Shown: piece by piece, positions 22,201 to 31,600 of the stretch
Layout of the letters: the number at the start of each line of letters is the position of its first letter
Position numbering within the stretch: position 1 is the first letter of the stretch
Virus record (IMG/VR): IMGVR_UViG_3300030118_002156
Coordinates: 3,681-47,944 of that record
DNA: 44,264 nt
DNA from: a virus
Strand: one strand, 5' to 3'
Notes under the pieces: generated by a model
Seen by the model: the letters and a program-made list of their open reading frames with translations, nothing else
Told to the model about the DNA's origin: nothing
Database searches by the model: none
Made by a program: the position numbers and the translations under genes

Positions 22201-25097
22201 GACCAACCATCACTCGTATCAGCCCTTAAGAAACTTGAAGCTTGTACACCATCTAATAAATCTGCATCAAGCCCACTTCCAGATCCGTCATTTCCAGCGT
22301 GAAATATTTTGTGAAATGTTGAATTGTCCGTAGAAAAATCAAGGTCATCTTTTATACGAAGTGTTGCTAAATCTTCTTGATTCTGAAGTCTAAAATAACC
22401 ACTTGAGTGCCATTGGATAAATGCTTTATCAGTAGTACCTTCTTGAAATCTTATGTAAGGATTATTTGAACCAGCTAATCTTATTTTTTCGTTATCACTT
22501 ACATTAAAAATTAATGTTCCAGTTGTTGTATCAACTTGATCTGATCTAAGGAATTGTGTTGAATCAATGCCATCTAATAAAGCTGCATTACCGCCATCTG
22601 AAGCCCCTGCGAGTGCTGCTGATGTAATGTAGCCTGCACCATTAGTTAGCTGATTATTATTAGTTGGAATTGTTGGTTTATTTGAAAAATTATTGTAATC
22701 GAGGTAATATGATCCCTGTTGGCCGTCTAATTTGTCTGCATCTAAATTAGATCCAGAGCCGTCATTTCCAGAGTGCCAAACAGTTCTTTCATTACCGCCC
22801 TCATAGAAAACTAAACCATTAGAACCATTTTTGATGCGTATGCTCTCTGCTGATTCTTGATTAAATAGTTCTAAGAAACCATTTGAGTTCCATTGAATAT
22901 ATGCCTTGTTAGTTGTACCTTCTTGAAATCTTATATAAGGATCACTTGAACCAGCTAATACTAATTTTTCATGACTACTCCTATTAATTGTTAATTTTCC
23001 ACTAGCAGTATCATCTTGATCGGATCTTAAAAACTGGCTTGAGTCAATACCGTCTAAACTTGCAGCGTTACCACCATCACTAACCCCAGATAATGCAGCA
23101 GATGTGATATATCCAGCCCCATTTGTGAGTTGATTATTATTAGTGATATTATTAGCACCCGCAGCAATACCATCAAGTTTATTACCATCAGAAGCCAAGT
23201 CTCTGCCATCAACTGTTCCTGAGACTGTGATATTACCAGCAACATTAAGACCAGAATTTGTAATTTTTACACGTTCAACATTTGCAGTAGAAAAAGCTAA
23301 TTGATTATCTGCTGGTCTGTATATAGCTGCTGCTGTAGAAGGAGTTGAAATTGAACCAGAAAAGTCAATATAGCTAGAACTTAAATTGAGGTTTCCAGTT
23401 AAAGTACCACCCGCAAGAGGTAATTTGGTTGCTATTGAGTTGGTGACAGTTGTTGCAAAATTCGGGTCGTCACCTAAAGCAGAGGCTAATTCATTGAGTG
23501 TATTTAAAGTTGAAGGGCTGGAGTCAATCAGATTTGCTATTGCTGTATCTGTATAAGCTGTAGTTGCAATTTTTGTTGAATTATCGCCTGCCGATTGAGT
23601 CGCTGCTGTTACATTTTGAAGTACTCTTGATGCACTAATAACTGTAGTCGAGCCAACTCCATATCCATTTGTTGACCGTATAAAGTTATTAACTTCTAAA
23701 TTATCAGCTATATCTACAGTTCCATTAGATGCAATAGTTAATCTATTAACACTATCAGTTTCATCTCTTATTGCAAAAACACCATTTTGATTTTGTATAG
23801 AAAAATCATCATTATTATCAGAATCAACAAGAAAAATTGAAGGATAAAGATTTGTTATTGTTAAATTACCAGTTGAAGTTATAGCTCCTGTTACGTCAAG
23901 ACCATTACTTATATCAACATTAGCTAGTAAATCAATATGACCATCTGTATTTATTTGTAATCTGTTTGAACCATTAGTTTGGTCAAAAATAGCAAACATT
24001 CCATCATTGTTTTGTATTCTCCAATCAGGATTATTGTTTGAATCATATAAATTAATTGCTGGATAAGTACCTCCAACAGTTAAATCTCCTGTTGTAGTAA
24101 TATTTCCAGTTGTTGTTATATTTTGACTACCAAAATCAGGTGAGATCTTTGTACCAGCTATCGCTGCACTTGCATTTACTTTTGAGTTTGTTATAGATCC
24201 ATCAGCCAATCTATTATTAATAATTGACAAAGTGGCTATTTGATCAGTCCCAACCGCATCATCAGCTATTTTTGATTGCGTAATAGCATTATTGTCAATA
24301 GTTAATGTGTCTCCACTATTTGAGACAACAATATCGCCCTTATCTCCGTTAGTTAAACCTCCACTAGAAGTTACAAATCCAGAATCATTTGTTAGCTGAC
24401 TTGTTAATGTCGGGATAGTTGGTTTGTTAGATAAATCGTTATAACTACCACTGAACAAACTAGGTTTATTAGATAAATCATCATAATCTCCACTAAATAA
24501 ACTAGGTTTGTTTGATAAGTCATTATAATTTCCACTAAATAAAGATGGTTTATTTTGTAGGTCGTTATAATTTACAGTTTTTGAATTACAAAAAACCGCA
24601 TTACCCATATACCCATGAAAACCACATTGATAATGCAAGACCAATGGTGTTGTATCACCTATTGTTATTTCGGTGTATGCTCCTGACTGCCCTGCTGTAC
24701 CATTAATGGTTACATCTGTACTATATAAAGTTGATTTATCTGATTCTAAATAAAATTTAAGAGGGTGGTTGCTATTACTTGAGTCTGACTGGTCAAATCT
24801 ATATGTATTTCCGGGTGTAAGAGTTAAAAATGGTGAGAAAACACCATTTATTTTATAACCTAAACTTGAGCCTTGACCGTTATATCTATGAGCAGAGGTT
24901 TTACTAGCTACTGTCACTGTATAAGTAATAGTAGTGCCACTAAAAGTGCCTAAAAGTTCTCCAGCTTCCCATATATAACCAGAATCATTTTCAGTAAATA
25001 ATTTACCCTCTGCTGTATTTATTGCAATTTCACCTACCAGCAAGTCTGATGGGCTAGGTTTTGATGTTCCTCTTTTATGTAAAAGCGTATTTGGCAT
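19296..25097 (-). CDS. Giant tail fibre with cupredoxin-like and S74 chaperone domains
   Basis: This 1933-residue protein begins M-P-N-T-L-L-H-K-R-G, a fibre attachment segment known from cyanophages. Residues about 52-170 form a cupredoxin-like domain with H111, C158, H161 and M164 placed as in type-1 copper proteins. Four 14-residue repeats (S-L-F-S-G-x-Y-x-D-L-S-N-K-P) follow. Long beta-helical repeats then recur with G-N-D-G-S-G-S-G-L-D-A-D-K-L-D-G at least six times. The end holds an intramolecular chaperone (peptidase S74) with S-D-E-R-L-K and a C-terminal coiled coil; family members cut themselves before the Ser after trimerisation. It should bind the host surface. Confidence 0.85.
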   Translation of the reverse strand: MPNTLLHKRGTSKPSPSDLLVGEIAINTAEGKLFTENDSGYIWEAGELLGTFSGTTITYTVTVASKTSAHRYNGQGSSLGYKINGVFSPFLTLTPGNTYRFDQSDSSNSNHPLKFYLESDKSTLYSTDVTINGTAGQSGAYTEITIGDTTPLVLHYQCGFHGYMGNAVFCNSKTVNYNDLQNKPSLFSGNYNDLSNKPSLFSGDYDDLSNKPSLFSGSYNDLSNKPTIPTLTSQLTNDSGFVTSSGGLTNGDKGDIVVSNSGDTLTIDNNAITQSKIADDAVGTDQIATLSIINNRLADGSITNSKVNASAAIAGTKISPDFGSQNITTTGNITTTGDLTVGGTYPAINLYDSNNNPDWRIQNNDGMFAIFDQTNGSNRLQINTDGHIDLLANVDISNGLDVTGAITSTGNLTITNLYPSIFLVDSDNNDDFSIQNQNGVFAIRDETDSVNRLTIASNGTVDIADNLEVNNFIRSTNGYGVGSTTVISASRVLQNVTAATQSAGDNSTKIATTAYTDTAIANLIDSSPSTLNTLNELASALGDDPNFATTVTNSIATKLPLAGGTLTGNLNLSSSYIDFSGSISTPSTAAAIYRPADNQLAFSTANVERVKITNSGLNVAGNITVSGTVDGRDLASDGNKLDGIAAGANNITNNNQLTNGAGYITSAALSGVSDGGNAASLDGIDSSQFLRSDQDDTASGKLTINRSSHEKLVLAGSSDPYIRFQEGTTNKAYIQWNSNGFLELFNQESAESIRIKNGSNGLVFYEGGNERTVWHSGNDGSGSNLDADKLDGQQGSYYLDYNNFSNKPTIPTNNNQLTNGAGYITSAALAGASDGGNAALLDGIDSTQFLRSDQVDTTTGTLIFNVSDNEKIRLAGSNNPYIRFQEGTTDKAFIQWHSSGYFRLQNQEDLATLRIKDDLDFSTDNSTFHKIFHAGNDGSGSGLDADLLDGVQASSFLRADTSDGWSGVLTNSSRNEDPSVSNGAINLQPSVSGGRTGIVFRSQVNSTSDHAYIWWYDDLNAYRINDSTENGVLLIGIQNDASNASSSDAIAIESSGDIFLNAGIGTGVRGANSWSSNLGNVYVGNAATKYKVFHEGNDGTGSGLDADTLDGVQGASYLRSDAADTATGAITFNGQINFNPNGNNFEINRDSNERVIFAFNNSGTREWAVRHKANGDLNFSKVSGSGNFKISDSLVWYAGNDGSGSGLDADKLDGVEGSNYLRRDQAGSITGALTIDVNGNDNGATTLLTLDNYIADIGTEYTWIDFTFRDSNSNATPQVRIGAQAQDPSSTQVQEGTADFVVQCGVDVSATSNTLTEMFRCSHEGYIKSKHHRPQSDSSFDLGTSSVRWRNIYADNLYGNGSNITNVNADLLDGQQGSYYLNYNNLSNKPSIPAAGIPASGGTFTGDVTFSGGAGALTITGSDIRSAGGSSWTGNPGSGTLKIQAHSNRWYIVANSNADRIVQFRLDGSDKTWIETDGQIYHGSGGTGDKYWRQGNDGSGSGLDSDTLDGIQASGFFRQSGSWAGDLTSNGFTRENGMNMTGGAEFVLLSKSGQGHVLIDGSYHAYEGGAFYSYQNSAFSSQVGFYADSTSSARWKGHLKPNANSSQDLGSSSLRWRNIYADTMSGNLNLHGNLLLTGTATTTNQSRMIDFTGFDKESTSDFTDRAYILHTVNTGGLSGSVLVISSRNDANDGINLDTANNNCVKINGNTVWNVGNDGSGSGLDADKLDGYQASDFARKSETVNFSSKKMGLGTTPASSFNGRNAAFALGDNDTGVAQNGDGQLELWANNQECVNIDTSRTIHYKELCSTQNVVAYYSDERLKEKLGNIQDALVKVNQIETFFYRENKLAKEFGFNKDDKQLGVSAQSVEKVVPEVVALAPFDYEVADDGSVSSKSGKDYKTVDYGRLVPLLIESIKELTNKVKVLENKLNVE
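24421..24585 (-). repeat. 42-bp tandem repeats in the giant fibre gene
   Basis: Units begin at 24421, 24463, 24505 and 24547 (last one partial) and encode the 14-residue Y-x-D-L-S-N-K-P-S-L-F-S-G repeats. Differences between units are mainly synonymous, so the repeats are old and kept at protein level. The repeat length could vary by slippage. Confidence 0.8.
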
Positions 25098-25129
25098 AAA
25101 GCAACTCCGTAAGTTTTAATAAATACTTC

Positions 25130-26098
25130 CTAAAAAGTTCCACCATCAAGAGTTATGCCATCAATCGTTCCTCCATCTATGTTTACGGCTGTGTTATTTT
25201 GAGTCGCCATTGAACCAAGTCCAAGAGTTCCTCTTGCTGTAGCAGCATCACCATCATCTAAAAGTGTTCTAGCGTAAGCTGTAAAGTCAGCGACATCAGC
25301 TTGAGCAGCCCCAGTAAAGTAAGCAATTTTATTTGCAGCACTTGAAACACCAGCTAAAGCAGCCAAGTCAGCATCAAAAGCTTGAACATCAACCCCAATC
25401 TGAACCCCAAGATTAATCCTTGCATTGGCACTATCTGACGCTCCAGTACCACCATGAGCTACGGCTATATCGGTTGCGTTCCATACACCCGAAGTAATTG
25501 TGCCAACAGATGTAAGACTTGATGCAAGAACTGTAGATCCAAGACCTGTTTTAGTTAAAACATCTACATTATCAATTCTAAATTTTTTATTTTGTGCAAG
25601 TTCAATATGTTCAGATGATGTCCAAGAATCAGTGCCGTTGACCCAATTAAATGTATGTGAGGTATCTCCAAGCAAAGTTATACCCCCTCCATCTGCGGTG
25701 GTATCACTAGGACTTGATACTTTTCCAAGTTCTAAGTTTTTATCTGCAACAGTTATTGTTGTTGAGGAAACTGTGGTTGTAGTACCTTGAACTATTAAGT
25801 TTCCAACAACTGTCAAATTTTGACTTAATGAAAGACTTGGTATTGTTGCACCACTAAGATCAACTGTACCTGTAAAAACCTTGTCGCCAGATATAGTCTG
25901 ATTACCTGTTCTATCAACAAAAGCACCCGCACCCGCAATAGCTTTTATTGATGCTGCGTTTCCACCACCACCACCAGATCCAACCCCAAGATACAGGGTG
26001 TCATCAACTTCGTTGTATGCGGGTTCTGATTGTTTTAATGCAGATGGCGAGCCTGCTGCACCTGACTCTCTTCTTTTAAGCCTTAAAATGTTTGGCAT
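25130..26098 (-). CDS. Tail-fibre protein with beta-helical repeats
   Basis: The 322-residue protein starts M-P-N-I-L-R-L-K-R-R and continues with a domain found at the start of cyanophage fibres (P-A-Y-N-E-V-D-D-T-L-Y-L-G). A glycine-rich hinge (G-S-G-G-G-G-G) and Thr/Gly-rich beta repeats follow (A-V-A-H-G-G-T-G-A, G-L-G-S-M-A-T-Q). It has no S74 domain. The N-terminal likeness to the giant fibre suggests that both attach to the same tail site or form one hetero-fibre. Confidence 0.7.
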   Translation of the reverse strand: MPNILRLKRRESGAAGSPSALKQSEPAYNEVDDTLYLGVGSGGGGGNAASIKAIAGAGAFVDRTGNQTISGDKVFTGTVDLSGATIPSLSLSQNLTVVGNLIVQGTTTTVSSTTITVADKNLELGKVSSPSDTTADGGGITLLGDTSHTFNWVNGTDSWTSSEHIELAQNKKFRIDNVDVLTKTGLGSTVLASSLTSVGTITSGVWNATDIAVAHGGTGASDSANARINLGVQIGVDVQAFDADLAALAGVSSAANKIAYFTGAAQADVADFTAYARTLLDDGDAATARGTLGLGSMATQNNTAVNIDGGTIDGITLDGGTF

Positions 26099-26133
26099 AG
26101 TTTACCTCAAGAAACTAATAATGGTAACAGATG

Positions 26134-26361
26134 TCAGAAATTTCCTCCATCGGTTAATTCTAGGTCGGTTGTAGTTGTATCTGCTATATATTTTTGAGCA
26201 GATGAACTAAACTTAACTAAACTACCATCTACTCTATTAGTATCATCTAATTCTAACCCTTTTGCACCCTGCGGACCCGGAATTAATACATTTACAACTT
26301 TAGTTTCTGAATTAACAGTAATTTGCTTCTGTGGTTCAGTTATTTCAATTTTTTTTGTCAT
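26134..26361 (-). CDS. Short fibre protein with collagen-like turn
   Basis: A 75-residue protein with an N-terminal beta stretch, one G-P-Q-G-A-K-G triplet run and a short beta end (D-L-E-L-T-D-G-G-N-F) that resembles the ends of neighbouring fibre proteins. Its start overlaps the gene upstream by four bases (ATGA). Probably a small connector in the fibre complex; family not recognised. Confidence 0.5.
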   Translation of the reverse strand: MTKKIEITEPQKQITVNSETKVVNVLIPGPQGAKGLELDDTNRVDGSLVKFSSSAQKYIADTTTTDLELTDGGNF

Positions 26362-26711
26362 AATCTTGAATAACCTTCTAAAACTTTAATACTGCCCCTA
26401 ACGTAAGGTTCTCTTTCGCCAAGAGCATTTATAAGCACTATGTCATATTCTAATTCATCAGGAAAATGAAGTGTTTGACTATTTGATAATTTTAAATCAA
26501 ATTTTCCATTTACAGCATCAACGATAACTACAGAAAAATCTGCATATTTAATTTCTCTTTCTTCGTCCCAAACCTGTGCGATAACAGTAAAACCTGTTAT
26601 ATCCATTGGTAAAAAAGAACCATCAGTTTGTTTAGTAGATAGAGCTAAAGACTTTTTATAGTCATTAGCTCTAGTTACTTCAATATCATTTAATGCTGAT
26701 GGTGATGACAT
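26358..26711 (-). CDS. Baseplate/fibre beta-sandwich protein
   Basis: The 117 residues look like an all-beta domain seen at the N-terminus of phage baseplate proteins (BppU-like): Y-K-K-S-L-A-L, M-D-I-T-G-F-T-V-I-A-Q-V, F-D-L-K-L-S-N and a final strand with E-P-Y-V-R-G-S-I-K-V. It would link fibres to the tail tip. Similarity is by pattern only. Confidence 0.5.
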   Translation of the reverse strand: MSSPSALNDIEVTRANDYKKSLALSTKQTDGSFLPMDITGFTVIAQVWDEEREIKYADFSVVIVDAVNGKFDLKLSNSQTLHFPDELEYDIVLINALGEREPYVRGSIKVLEGYSRL

Positions 26712-26716
26712 GATAA

Positions 26717-26989
26717 CTAGCCTGCGTCAGGATTCTCAGCAGAAGGTGCGTCAGTTATAGGTGTTACCTCTGCTGGTGGTAAAGGTTCTTCTTCATTATA
26801 AACTTCAACCTTTCCCTTGAGTTTTTCACCTAACAAGACTATTTTATTTTGTTGCTCTTGTAATTCTTTAATCCTTTGATTACCCTCTTGTTGAATTTTT
26901 AAAATTTCATTCTGCAAATGAGCAAATTCATTTTGTAAATTTTCAATTTGCTTTTGTGCAGCTTCTCTGCGTTCAGAAATAGAAGACAT
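26717..26989 (-). CDS. Coiled-coil fibre accessory protein
   Basis: A 90-residue protein whose first 60 residues are a long coiled coil (Q-I-E-N-L-Q-N-E-F-A-H-L-Q-N-E-I), followed by a Pro/Glu-rich tail. It lies between two fibre genes. A trimerising connector or chaperone is the likely role, from shape and place alone. Confidence 0.5.
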   Translation of the reverse strand: MSSISERREAAQKQIENLQNEFAHLQNEILKIQQEGNQRIKELQEQQNKIVLLGEKLKGKVEVYNEEEPLPPAEVTPITDAPSAENPDAG

Positions 26990-27030
26990 TTAGATAAATA
27001 TAATTAAACGCATTATAAATCATTTTTGAA

Positions 27031-28695
27031 TTATAAACCGTGTTTATGTTTTTTTTCTAATTCTTTTATAGCTTCAATTAATAATCCAATAATATTGCCA
27101 TAAGAAACACTTTTATACTCACCATCTACTACAACTTCTGGTAATACTTGTTCAATCTCTTGTGCGATTACTCCAATACCTTTAATTCCAAAATCTTTTC
27201 TATCAAAACTAACACCTCTAAGTTTTTTAACTGTTTCTAATGCGTTTGGAATAGTTTTAATATTTTCTTTTAAACGCTCGTCTGAATAAGCTGTTATGTT
27301 ACCTACGGCTGTCCAGTTACCACTATCATCACAATAAGCACCATCACCACCAGCTTGAGTAAGGAATCCAATTTTATTATTATCATTTTTTATTCTTCTT
27401 TGTCCATGATTTGAATCCCCCATGTAAATATTACTTTGATCATCATTATCATTTACAAATATCGAACCATTAAAAACTCCTTGATTAAATTCAACATCAC
27501 TTGATTTGTTTAAAGATTGATCTGCGTTAAATGTTGTAAATCCACGACCATTTGATATTTGATTATTATCGGTGACAGCACTTGGAATGGTTGGAGTTCC
27601 TGTTAATGCTGAATAAGGAATACTTGTTAAAGAACTACCGTCACCACTAAATGTTCCTGAGATTGTACCTGTAACTTGCAAGTTACCGTTTACTTTTGCT
27701 GCTGTTTTTATATCAAATAAACTACTTGCTGCATCTAAATATGTAGTTCCTGACTCTGACTGTACAAGTACTTTATCACCTCTTAAAAACAAATCATCAT
27801 TATCAGCACCAATATATGCACTTCCCTCGCTGTTTTGTAATCTTATAAATGTTCCACTAGCATCAGTTCTCTTAATATGTAAATTATGAGAGGGATTATC
27901 AAAATTACCTATACCACAATTACCACCACTATCAACAACAAATCTTATAGTATTACTTGTTTTAAATAACATATCAGCAGCTTCATTTGCATTAAAAATA
28001 AAATCTCCTGTTCCCCTATGAGCTATATGTGATTGGCTATTCTGACCACTATTTAGTCTAATGATCCTTAAACCATAATCTGCATAAGTAGTATCACCAA
28101 CAAGATCAATATAAGCATTTCTATTACCTGACCCCCCTGTGCCAACCTCTAAATAACTATCATTAGAACCGTTTTGAAGTCTAAAAGTACCAGTAATATC
28201 TAAAGTGTATGCTGGATTTTGAGTAGCTATTCCCACCTCGCCATTGCTTTGAATAGTAAGTCTTGGTGTGCTGTTTGTTGCTAAAGCTATTTCATTGGCT
28301 GCTGGTCTATATAAACCATTAGCAGGAGCGGTAGATCCTGTGACATTTAATCTTGACCCTTGAACTTGATCTGTTGCTGTAATAACATCACCTGACACTG
28401 TTCCTGTGCCAGTAATATTTGAAGCCTGTAGATTAACAAATTTATGAGTTCCAGAGTTTCCCTCAAGTCTTTCCCAATTATTATTAGCTGAATTTCTTCG
28501 TTCAAAATAACTATTAGAAGCGTTCCATCTTATAGACCTTTGCCCCCAAGCAGATGAGTTGTTCGCTGGTAAGTTACTTGGTGCTGGAGATAAATCTGTT
28601 GAATATAATGAGCCAACAACTTCATCTCTGTACTTTAACTCAGTAATAAAATCAGTATATGTGCTTGTTAAGCTTGGTTTTGTCCAGTTAGTCAT
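27031..28695 (-). CDS. Tail fibre with S74 intramolecular chaperone
   Basis: A 554-residue fibre, beta-repeat-rich, with a C-terminal S74 domain: Y-S-D-E-R-L-K-E-N-I (about 459-468), G-V-I-A-Q-E-I-E-Q-V-L-P-E-V, S-V-S-Y-G-N-I-I-G-L-L-I-E-A-I-K-E-L and a short coiled coil. The family cleaves itself between the fibre and the chaperone. The start abuts the stop of the J-like gene, so it is the first fibre on the transcript. It is unlike the giant fibre at its N-terminus, so it should attach differently. Confidence 0.82.
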   Translation of the reverse strand: MTNWTKPSLTSTYTDFITELKYRDEVVGSLYSTDLSPAPSNLPANNSSAWGQRSIRWNASNSYFERRNSANNNWERLEGNSGTHKFVNLQASNITGTGTVSGDVITATDQVQGSRLNVTGSTAPANGLYRPAANEIALATNSTPRLTIQSNGEVGIATQNPAYTLDITGTFRLQNGSNDSYLEVGTGGSGNRNAYIDLVGDTTYADYGLRIIRLNSGQNSQSHIAHRGTGDFIFNANEAADMLFKTSNTIRFVVDSGGNCGIGNFDNPSHNLHIKRTDASGTFIRLQNSEGSAYIGADNDDLFLRGDKVLVQSESGTTYLDAASSLFDIKTAAKVNGNLQVTGTISGTFSGDGSSLTSIPYSALTGTPTIPSAVTDNNQISNGRGFTTFNADQSLNKSSDVEFNQGVFNGSIFVNDNDDQSNIYMGDSNHGQRRIKNDNNKIGFLTQAGGDGAYCDDSGNWTAVGNITAYSDERLKENIKTIPNALETVKKLRGVSFDRKDFGIKGIGVIAQEIEQVLPEVVVDGEYKSVSYGNIIGLLIEAIKELEKKHKHGL

Positions 28696-31600
28696 TTAAA
28701 CACCTCTTACAGTAAAGTCTACAGTAGTATCTCCTGATGGAGTACCGCCAGAATTAGTAAATACAAATATTCTAAAACCATTTTTTAAATCAGGATTTGG
28801 TTCGTCTTTAAAATCATAAATAACATATCTTGCTCCAGTAGAACTATTCTGTTGACCTTGAATAGATAATGTAATTGAATCAACGTCTACAAAAGTTTCA
28901 GTTAAGGAAACATTTTTACCAAGTAACTCAGGCGGACTTGTACCCGGTTTTGTAGCTGCTGCTTCTGCTGCTGTGATTGTTATTCTTCCTTGATCTGTTT
29001 TACGTTTTAAAAATGTTTTAATTTTTAGACTTTGTACTTTTACTAAATCATCATTGTTAGCTCCGTCAAAATCAAATTTTACTTTTATAAATCTAAAATT
29101 AGTTCCTAAAACATTTGAATTTCCAGACCCTTTACTTGTGTAAGAAGTACCATTAAGAGAAGTAAAAATCTCAGGTGTAATAGTTGTTGATCCTACTGTC
29201 TCACTTGGATCTAAACCTAATGTTGCTTCAATTCGTGTTGAAGCTATTACTGCACCTGTGTCTATGATTTCTTCGTAACTCCCTGAGTTTTCAGTAGGTA
29301 AAGCATAAACAGTGGAAGCACCGTAAACACCAAAAGTTCTACTCGTATCGTTGTTACTAGGGTCAAAGTGCTGTTTCCAAGTTCTTGAAGTATTGACATT
29401 AAAAAATAGCCCTCCATCATCTAAAAATCCATTTACTATAGTACCGCTAAAAGTACTATCAACTTCATCTGTAAGTACAAAATCAGGAGGTTGATTAACA
29501 TTTGCTGTAGTTTGTTCTTGACTGCCCTCTACATTCGCACTATTTACTGGAATTAGAATATATGTAAAATTACCGCCAACTTGCTCAAAAACTGTTGTAA
29601 AAGTTCCTTGTTTTTGTCCAACTAAATTAGCTGCGTCAGTTGTATTTCTATAAATGTTGTAATGAATAATTGGAAGCTGATTACTTCCTACTGCACTTTC
29701 TTGCCATCTTAATAAAACATTATTGTCAATAACTTCATTTCTGAGATTTGTGATTTTACTTGGAATTGCAACAGTGAATAAAACCTCTTCTAATTCCCCT
29801 TCATTTCCATTAGTATCAACTGCTCTGACGAAATATTTTTGTTGTGAATCTGTCCATAAAACTCTCTCAGTAATTTGTGTTCCATTTTGTTGAAAGTCAG
29901 CAGTACCAACAGTTGTAGCTAATGAAGATTCCCTGTAGATCTTGTAGTCTCTTATTGGTAACCCATTGCTTAAAGGTGTAACTGTATCCCAACTAACAAA
30001 AGCACTATCTGATTTTATTACTGCTGTTAGGTTTTGAGGTTTTGGTGGTGCAGCTAAAACAGCGTCAGGAAAGTTAGTAATACCAGTTCTTCCTACATCT
30101 CCTCTGAAACCATTTGCATCTAAAGCTACAACAAAAAACCTGACAGCAGTTCCAACTACAAAACTTGAATCAATATCTAATACATAACTATCAGAATTTA
30201 TTTTATCAACTAATGTTGCACTACTTATGTTTGTAGTAGAGTTATTACTACGTCTGATTTCATATTCTTTTATTTTTGTGTTGCCTGCCGTAGGTTCTGA
30301 CCAAAATAATCTTAATTTTGTACCTTCAAACGCAATATTAATATTTGGTGCTGCTGTCTTAACAAATGGAATTGTTTTTGTTGTAAATGAACCTACTTTT
30401 CCAAGTATGTCAAATGCTCTAATTTTTATTATTCTATCGGTGTTAAAATTAACTGGCAAAGTAAATGTTGTAGAACTTACTTTACCTAAACTTGTAGCAT
30501 CATCAAAAATTTCATATTCCTTAATAGCAAATTGACCAGATCCTAGAGTTGGTTCTACCCAATTAATTATTAAGTTATCGTCTTTATATTCATGAGTAAT
30601 TGTATCTACATCTATTGATGGTGGATTATTAATTGTGATAGAAGCTGTTCTATTATCAACACTTAAATTTCCATCAGAATCAACAGCTTTAATAGAATAA
30701 ACTTTTGCATTATCAGTTTTACTAGGCAAAGTTGGCACTAAAACATTTGTTGTATCAAATTCACCGATTAATATACCTGTATCAAAATTACTACCATCTT
30801 TAATAATATATCCTCTTATATCTAAGTCACTAAAATTTGGAGGTACAGCTTCTATTGCAGTCCATGAAAGTTGTATTCCTAAATGAGGATCAATCTCCCC
30901 TGCAAAAGTATTACTCACTCTACTAGGAGGAGTATTTTTACCATTAACTGTCAAAGATGTTTCTAAGGTGTCTGTTGATTTTCTCCCTGACGCACTGATG
31001 CTTTTAACTTTAAAATTAAAGATAGAACTTGTAGCAGTATTTACATTTACATCATCAATATCAAAACTAGGACTTTGAGTTGTAACAACAATTTCTGATT
31101 TATTATCTTGATTGTAAATAAGTTCGTACTTATTAACACCCTCAACAGGTTTCCACTGAACAATAACTCTTACTTTAATTTGATCTCTATACTTATATAA
31201 AGACTCAATAGGATAATTTACTGTAGATCCGTCAGATAAAACAGCGTTTGCAAAGTTTTCTGGTGCTGTAGGTATTTCATCGAGATTAGTAATATCACGA
31301 TGTTCTAAAGTTTCTAACCTTTCTACTACACCATATTTACTTTCATTATGTGAAACTGCTGAGATATTAAAAGTAAAATCATCTCCTTCTTCTACAGCAA
31401 CTACTTTAAATTGATTTGAATTTATAGCCTGACTTGGAGTCCCTGTGGTTTCTAAAACCCATATACTGCCTGTATTTGGAATTTTATCTTGAAAAGTATC
31501 AATATAATCAGGATTTTCTTGTAAAGATTCTAAAAAAGGTTCATTGTTATTTGAATCTTTTATTTTTATTTGAAATTTACCATTTATTGTTATTTTTTTA

